Positions 6,589 through 9,716 of a stretch of 9,716 nucleotides of DNA are shown here, in pieces (the stretch's first letter is position 1; each line of letters starts with the position of its first letter). Where the stretch lies: positions 1 through 9,716 of the forward strand of contig PKCT01000075.1 of assembly GCA_002862325.1 (NCBI GenBank). Reading direction: 5' to 3'. The position numbers and the translations under genes were made by a program. This stretch comes from Phycisphaerae bacterium. GTDB taxonomy: Bacteria; Planctomycetota; Phycisphaerae; Phycisphaerales; SM1A02. The notes under the pieces are model-generated. The model was given only the letters and a program-made list of their open reading frames with translations, searched no databases and was not told the DNA's origin.

Positions 6589-8091
6589 GGCCGAGGATCG
6601 CTTGCCGAAGAATTGGACACGCTGCCAAGGCAGGCCTTCGGTCGTCTCCGACTCGAGCTCGAACCCCGCGGCTTCGAACTCCAGGCGGGACTGCTCCGAG
6701 GTCATCGTGTGGAGCGGTTTGATCGGGACTCTGGGATCGTTGGCCCGGTACTCGACGAGCGCGATTCGTCCGCCCGGACGCAACGCACGCCGCATCGACC
6801 TCATCATCTCCCAGGGATGGTCGAACTCGTGATAGACGTCGACCAGGAGAATCAGGTCGACGCTCGAGGGGGCGAGGCCGCAATCGTCGATCGCGCCGAG
6901 GCGGGCCTCCACGTTGTCGATACCCTCCTCGCGGAGTCTGGTCTCGAGAATCGCGAGCATCTCCGGCTGGATGTCGGTCGCGACGATTCGACCTTGCTCG
7001 CCGGTCAGGGCGGCGAGTCGCCGCGTGTAGTAGCCGCTCCCGGCGCCGATGTCGGCGATGGTCTGGCCGGGCTCGATGCCGAGATGCTCGAGCAGTACGT
7101 CGGTGCGCTCCTCCCGCTCGCGTGATGCGCGCTCGAGCCAGCCGGCCCCGAGGTGGCCCATGACCTGCGCGATCTCCCGCCCGAAGAAGTAGCGGCCGAT
7201 TCCGTCCGCGGTGGCCGGGCCGGCTCGATAGGGCTCGCCGTAGGTGGACGTGGTCGACGCCGGCGGTCGGGCGGAGATGTCGAAGGTGAGGGCGACGAGC
7301 TCGCGTGACCGGGCGTCGGTGGTCTCGACGTCGTACATCGAGCCGTCGAGACCGCGCACCCGCGACTCGGTGAATGGGGTCGAGAAGATGACGATCGGAA
7401 AACCCGAGGCGTCCTCGGGGATCGACGTGGAGAACCGATGCCCGTTGCGGTCGGTCCGGCGTCCGATCGTGTTTTCCTCGGCGAGTTCCAACTCGATGCC
7501 GTATGCGCGGCCGCCATCGTCGCTTCGGGTGCACGTGAGGAGCCCCCTGGTTCCCAGGTCGCCGGAGATCCGCTCCGGCCAGCGGGTGCTCTCCCCCGAC
7601 GCGGCCGTCAACGTCCGTCGGTCGATGATGATGGTGGGATCGGCATCGGCGAGTTCGAGAAAGCTGGCGGCCTCTTCGCCGCCGAGCACGGAGCCCTCGA
7701 CCGGAACGGCCGCGTAGTCCGCGGGGACGTGCTGGATGGTGCAGAGCAGATCGACGGCGTCGCCGGTCCGCTCGCGGGCTTCGGCGTGCCAGGCGTGGAG
7801 TCGGGCGATGTCGGCCTCGGTACCGGTGGCGACGAGCCAGTCGCCATGCCGTGCGAAGGTGATGTCGGCGTCGGCGAATCGTTCTTCGAGCGAGTCGGGC
7901 CGATGCGATTCCCGGAGAACGGCGGGAATGCTGGATCGACGGAGTATGAAGCCGGTGTCCTTCGGAGTCGCTCGCGTCACGACGGCCGGAACCCCCGGGG
8001 GTCCCGACGCCGATGCGAATCCGGTGCCGGCGACGATGAGTGCGGTCGCCACCAATCTAGTTGATGGATTCGAGCGGTGGATGGAACGCAT
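6577..8091 (-). CDS. Exported protein with C-terminal class I SAM methyltransferase domain
   Basis: A 504-residue protein. Residues 1-~30 form a signal peptide (basic MRSIHR, hydrophobic LVATALIVAG, then FASAS). Residues ~35-290 are an unrecognised region, with parts such as DWLVATGTEADIARL and FPIVIFSTPFTESR that faintly suggest a secretin-like beta region (weak). Residues ~290-330 (FFGREIAQVMGHLGAGWLER) lead into a Rossmann methyltransferase: motif I ADIGAGSGYY (346-355), acidic D373 in VATDIQPEML, then LLVDVYHEFDHP and LRPGGRIALVE. These SAM-binding motifs are intact. A signal peptide on a SAM-dependent enzyme is odd because SAM is cytosolic, although exported relatives occur in planctomycete and proteobacterial genomes. 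The start ATG has GGAG 5 nt upstream; the longer frame to 8349 is not needed. It converges on and overlaps the kinase gene by 12 bp. Substrate unknown. Confidence 0.88.
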   Translation of the reverse strand: MRSIHRSNPSTRLVATALIVAGTGFASASGPPGVPAVVTRATPKDTGFILRRSSIPAVLRESHRPDSLEERFADADITFARHGDWLVATGTEADIARLHAWHAEARERTGDAVDLLCTIQHVPADYAAVPVEGSVLGGEEAASFLELADADPTIIIDRRTLTAASGESTRWPERISGDLGTRGLLTCTRSDDGGRAYGIELELAEENTIGRRTDRNGHRFSTSIPEDASGFPIVIFSTPFTESRVRGLDGSMYDVETTDARSRELVALTFDISARPPASTTSTYGEPYRAGPATADGIGRYFFGREIAQVMGHLGAGWLERASREREERTDVLLEHLGIEPGQTIADIGAGSGYYTRRLAALTGEQGRIVATDIQPEMLAILETRLREEGIDNVEARLGAIDDCGLAPSSVDLILLVDVYHEFDHPWEMMRSMRRALRPGGRIALVEYRANDPRVPIKPLHTMTSEQSRLEFEAAGFELESETTEGLPWQRVQFFGKRSSASGR

Positions 8092-8096
8092 GCCGG

Positions 8097-8100
8097 CTCC
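8097..8100 (-). promoter_or_regulatory. Ribosome binding site fixing the start of the exported methyltransferase
   Basis: On the minus strand GGAG lies 5 nt before the ATG at 8091-8089, and the signal peptide begins directly at this Met. Together they rule out the longer in-frame extension upstream, which would bury the signal peptide and run through the SRAP gene. Confidence 0.6.
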
Positions 8101-8150
8101 GAAATAGAGTGCGAACAAGGCATCCAATTGGTCGCCGAATCGGTGGACTC

Positions 8151-8155
8151 GGGAG
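8151..8155 (+). promoter_or_regulatory. Ribosome binding site fixing the start of the SRAP gene
   Basis: GGGAG lies 7 nt before the ATG at 8163. The choice is confirmed by biology: SRAP proteins need Cys2 exposed after Met removal, and this ATG is followed directly by the Cys codon, so the upstream in-frame ATG at 8061 cannot be the start. Confidence 0.7.
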
Positions 8156-8162
8156 CGACGCC

Positions 8163-8909
8163 ATGTGTGGACGATATGCGTTGGAACTGTCGGGGGGCGA
8201 ATTGGCATCCCTGCTGGGCGTGGGGCTGGGATCTGCGATGAATTGGCGAGCGGCCTGGAATGTGGCGCCCACGTCCATGGCTCCGGTGATGATTGGATGC
8301 CACGGAGGCCACGGAGCATCGCTCGATCTGATGCGATGGGGGGTCGCATCGTCGGGAGGCCACGATCGTCCTCTGATCAACGCCCGATGCGAGACTGTCC
8401 AGTTGAAGCCGTCCTTTCGGGAGGCGATTCGAAGTCGACGGGTAGCCGTGCCGATCAGTGCGTTCTACGAGTGGCGGCAGATCGGTGGGAAAAGGCATCC
8501 CTACGCGATTCGAGCCGGTGACGAAGGGCTGCTGTTGTTGGCGGGACTCTGGACGCCCGCATCCTCCACTGGACGCACGGAAGGTCCGGGATTCTGCATC
8601 CTGACCGAAGCGTCGAGGCCTCCGGTCGATACCGTTCACGATCGGATGCCGGTCATCCTCGATGAAGACTCGGCCAGGGCCTGGATCTCGCCTGCGATGG
8701 ATGGTGCGGGTTGGATCGACTGCATCGCCGGGGGCGAGAGGCGGCGACTGGCATGCCATCCGGTCTCCAGCCGGGTGAATTCCACGGCTCACGATGGGCC
8801 TGAACTCCTGGAGCGGACGTCGGAGCCGGAACGCGAGCCTCCGGGCCTCTTTGATGGGCATTCTGAGGCGGCGGGCTGCGATCTCGAATCCGACGACAAA
8901 TCCTCTTGA
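8163..8909 (+). CDS. SRAP-family abasic-site processing protein (YedK/HMCES)
   Basis: A 248-residue cytosolic protein. SRAP proteins form a thiazolidine DNA-protein crosslink through Cys2 with abasic sites in single-stranded DNA, shielding them during replication. The sequence starts MCGRYAL, giving the catalytic Cys2; WNVAPTS has the conserved Asn (N33) and Pro; RWGV (58-61) and INARCET supply N73, R75 and E77; FYEW gives the catalytic Glu (E103); HDRMPVIL gives the conserved His (H159). All family active-site residues are therefore present. The length fits bacterial YedK-type proteins (~220-250), with a polar, probably disordered tail after about residue 200. It is divergent from the methyltransferase gene and is followed, after 331 bp, by an ImuA-like gene in the same direction, which suits a DNA-damage role. 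Confidence 0.95.
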   Translation: MCGRYALELSGGELASLLGVGLGSAMNWRAAWNVAPTSMAPVMIGCHGGHGASLDLMRWGVASSGGHDRPLINARCETVQLKPSFREAIRSRRVAVPISAFYEWRQIGGKRHPYAIRAGDEGLLLLAGLWTPASSTGRTEGPGFCILTEASRPPVDTVHDRMPVILDEDSARAWISPAMDGAGWIDCIAGGERRRLACHPVSSRVNSTAHDGPELLERTSEPEREPPGLFDGHSEAAGCDLESDDKSS

Positions 8910-9240
8910 CCTTGGCCAGGATCGCGATACCCTAACAAAAACCGTTCAAAAGTAGACAGCAAGGCGCTGTGGACCTGTGCGTATTGGAGAGGGTGAGATG
9001 AGGTGAGAGGGTGAGAGGGTGAGATGAGGTGAGAGGGTGAGATGAGGGGAGAGGGTGGGATGAGGTGAGAGGATGCGGCTTCGCCAGCGGCCCAGCCGTA
9101 CTGGAGAGCCGACTTTCCTGACGTGTGAGATGGCTTGTGCAACGTGATGCCGGCACGTCGTGGCGCGATCGGTGCGCTCCGACCGGAGAGACGTTGCGAT
9201 CGTTCGAAAGGTTCGTGGCGAGGTCGCCGCGCGATGTGGA
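8910..9240. other. 331-bp intergenic region before the ImuA-like gene
   Basis: No gene is supported here. It contains the purine-rich tandem repeat at 8987-9075 and a short inverted repeat CTCCGACCGGAG at 9177-9188. Frames on the minus strand run through it, but their products are Ser/Pro/His repeats derived from the tandem repeat and resemble no known protein. A TTGACC at 8906-8911, overlapping the SRAP stop, has no good -10 partner. No canonical LexA box was recognised. Confidence 0.6.
8987..9075 (+). repeat. Purine-rich 18-bp tandem repeat lacking cytosine
   Basis: The unit GAGAGGGTGAGATGAGGT occurs at 8987-9004 and 9013-9030 identically, at 9031-9048 with one change (last T to G), and at 9049-9066 with one change (GAG to GGG). 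An isolated first 8 bp, GAGAGGGT, is inserted at 9005-9012, and a partial copy follows at 9067-9075. The plus strand has no C over this whole stretch. The unit itself is built from GAGAGGGT plus GAGATGAGGT. Several G runs (9035-9037, 9046-9049, 9053-9055, 9057-9059) are spaced closely enough to allow a G-quadruplex or purine triplex. Confidence 0.95.
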
Positions 9241-9716
9241 ATGCTGATGACTGGGCAAGATGAGCTTCGATTGGCGTCTCGGGCACGTGATTCCAGGCGT
9301 CGAACCGTCGACCGACTTCGGACTGCGATGGCCAGGGTTGGCCGCGGAGACACCGGCTGGGACCGGTGTGTCGACGAAGCGACTCGCGCACGCCGCTCGG
9401 AGATGCGCGACGACGACGCGTTCGAAACGATGGGGAACCTCGGTGACTCGAACGCTGCGAACGCGTCCGTCGTCGAGCGTTCGTGGAAGGGGGTATCGCC
9501 GGTACTGCTCGGAACGGGCTCGCGGCTGCTCGACGAACGACTGGGGGGTGGACTCGTGCAGCATGGTGTGCACGAGTTCATCGGCGACGCGAATCGTCCC
9601 GCGCATGTCGGCCTGGCAAGGGCGACGACGCGCGGGGCGGACGGATGGATTCCATACCTCGGGCCGGCCTGCCTCCTGTCCAGGCGATTGTCCTTGGAGC
9701 GGCGTGCCCGGGGGCA
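9241..9716 (+). CDS. ImuA-like RecA-related protein, N-terminal part (runs off right edge)
   Basis: The frame opens after a stop at 9145-9147 and stays open to the window edge. From ATG 9241 it gives 158 residues. Residues 91-115, GTGSRLLDERLGGGL followed by VQHGVHEFIG, match the signature of ImuA/SulA-type proteins, in which a target Leu-Asp and GGG precede a (V/L)HE(I/F)(V/I)G strand. Residues 1-88 are polar and rich in Arg and Asp, like the poorly conserved N-terminus of the family. ImuA works with ImuB and the polymerase DnaE2 in damage-induced translesion synthesis in the cytosol; those partners would be expected beyond the edge. The start is uncertain: ATG 9247 and GTG 9160 or 9172 are in frame and none has a good ribosome binding site. 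A related RecA-fold protein is possible; the assignment rests mainly on one motif. Confidence 0.5.
   Translation, partial: MLMTGQDELRLASRARDSRRRTVDRLRTAMARVGRGDTGWDRCVDEATRARRSEMRDDDAFETMGNLGDSNAANASVVERSWKGVSPVLLGTGSRLLDERLGGGLVQHGVHEFIGDANRPAHVGLARATTRGADGWIPYLGPACLLSRRLSLERRARG

Larger units (their letters stand above)
8092..8162. promoter_or_regulatory. Divergent intergenic region between methyltransferase and SRAP genes
   Basis: These 71 bp separate two gene starts and must hold at least part of both promoters. The minus strand reads TTGGAT (8127-8122) followed by CTCTATTTC, a weak -35/-10-like arrangement with too short a spacer. The plus strand shows no convincing sigma-70-type boxes. 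No inverted repeat long enough to call an operator is seen. Confidence 0.3.

Noticed and set aside
8906..8934. Promoter with -35 TTGACC and a -10 near TACCCT
   Set aside because: The -10 matches only three of six positions and the -35 overlaps the SRAP stop codon; not distinguishable from chance.
8987..9075. CRISPR-like array
   Set aside because: Units are directly adjacent at an 18-bp period with no unique spacers, so this is a simple tandem repeat; no cas gene is nearby.
9202..9214. Alphaproteobacterial-type LexA box (GTTC direct repeat)
   Set aside because: GTTC occurs twice but with 5 bp between, not the required 7, and may lie in coding sequence depending on the start.
9449..9483. 8-bp inverted repeat CGAACGCT...AGCGTTCG
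   Set aside because: It lies inside the ImuA-like coding frame with a 19-nt loop and is rich in CG-type words that recur by composition.
8932..9606. Overlapping minus-strand frames of 200-224 codons across the repeat and the ImuA-like gene
   Set aside because: Their C-terminal parts are Ser/His/Pro repeats translated from the 18-bp tandem repeat in two or three frames at once, and the rest has no family features; the plus-strand LDERLGGG...HEFIG signature is better support.

Overview
The window is high-GC DNA that looks like a planctomycete, most likely class Phycisphaerae. The basis is a large secreted Cys-rich protein with a C-terminal dockerin-type calcium-binding repeat (a hallmark secretome of that group), together with a soluble multi-PAS hybrid kinase, an exported methyltransferase-domain protein and strong C/G-ending codon use. 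No gene here fixes the species. The first ~300 bases look different: they encode the N-terminal part of a purN gene of gammaproteobacterial character, joined in frame to the middle of a planctomycete-like MFS transporter. This is most simply a chimeric (assembly) junction.

Layout. 2-304: purN N-terminal fragment, open at the left edge. 305-1306: LplT-like MFS transporter lacking its N-terminus. 1408-3975: secreted dockerin protein, followed by a GC-rich hairpin (4002-4034). 4075-4158: tRNA-Leu(CAA). 4179-4216: a second strong hairpin. 4235-4342: a possible 35-residue single-span membrane protein whose stop overlaps (ATGA) the start of a hybrid sensor histidine kinase (4339-6588). 6577-8091 on the minus strand: signal-peptide-bearing protein with a C-terminal class I SAM methyltransferase domain, converging on the kinase with a 12-bp overlap. 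8092-8162: short divergent intergenic region. 8163-8909: SRAP/HMCES-YedK abasic-site protease-like protein. 8910-9240: 331 bp without a confident gene, containing a C-free purine-rich 18-bp tandem repeat (8987-9075). 9241 to the right edge: start of an ImuA-like (RecA-related) protein.

How the genes relate. The small membrane ORF and the kinase may be translationally coupled and act together in signalling. SRAP and the ImuA-like gene point the same way and both belong to DNA-damage responses, so the right end may be the edge of a damage-tolerance (imuA-imuB-dnaE2 type) cluster; the partners would lie beyond the window. The dockerin protein and the exported methyltransferase protein are envelope or secreted products with no visible functional link to each other. 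I see no transposase, integrase, phage gene or CRISPR array, and no system I can call clearly new. The points most worth checking are the chimeric junction, the SRAP-ImuA neighbourhood, the exported methyltransferase, the tRNA-hairpin-small-ORF-kinase arrangement and the purine repeat.
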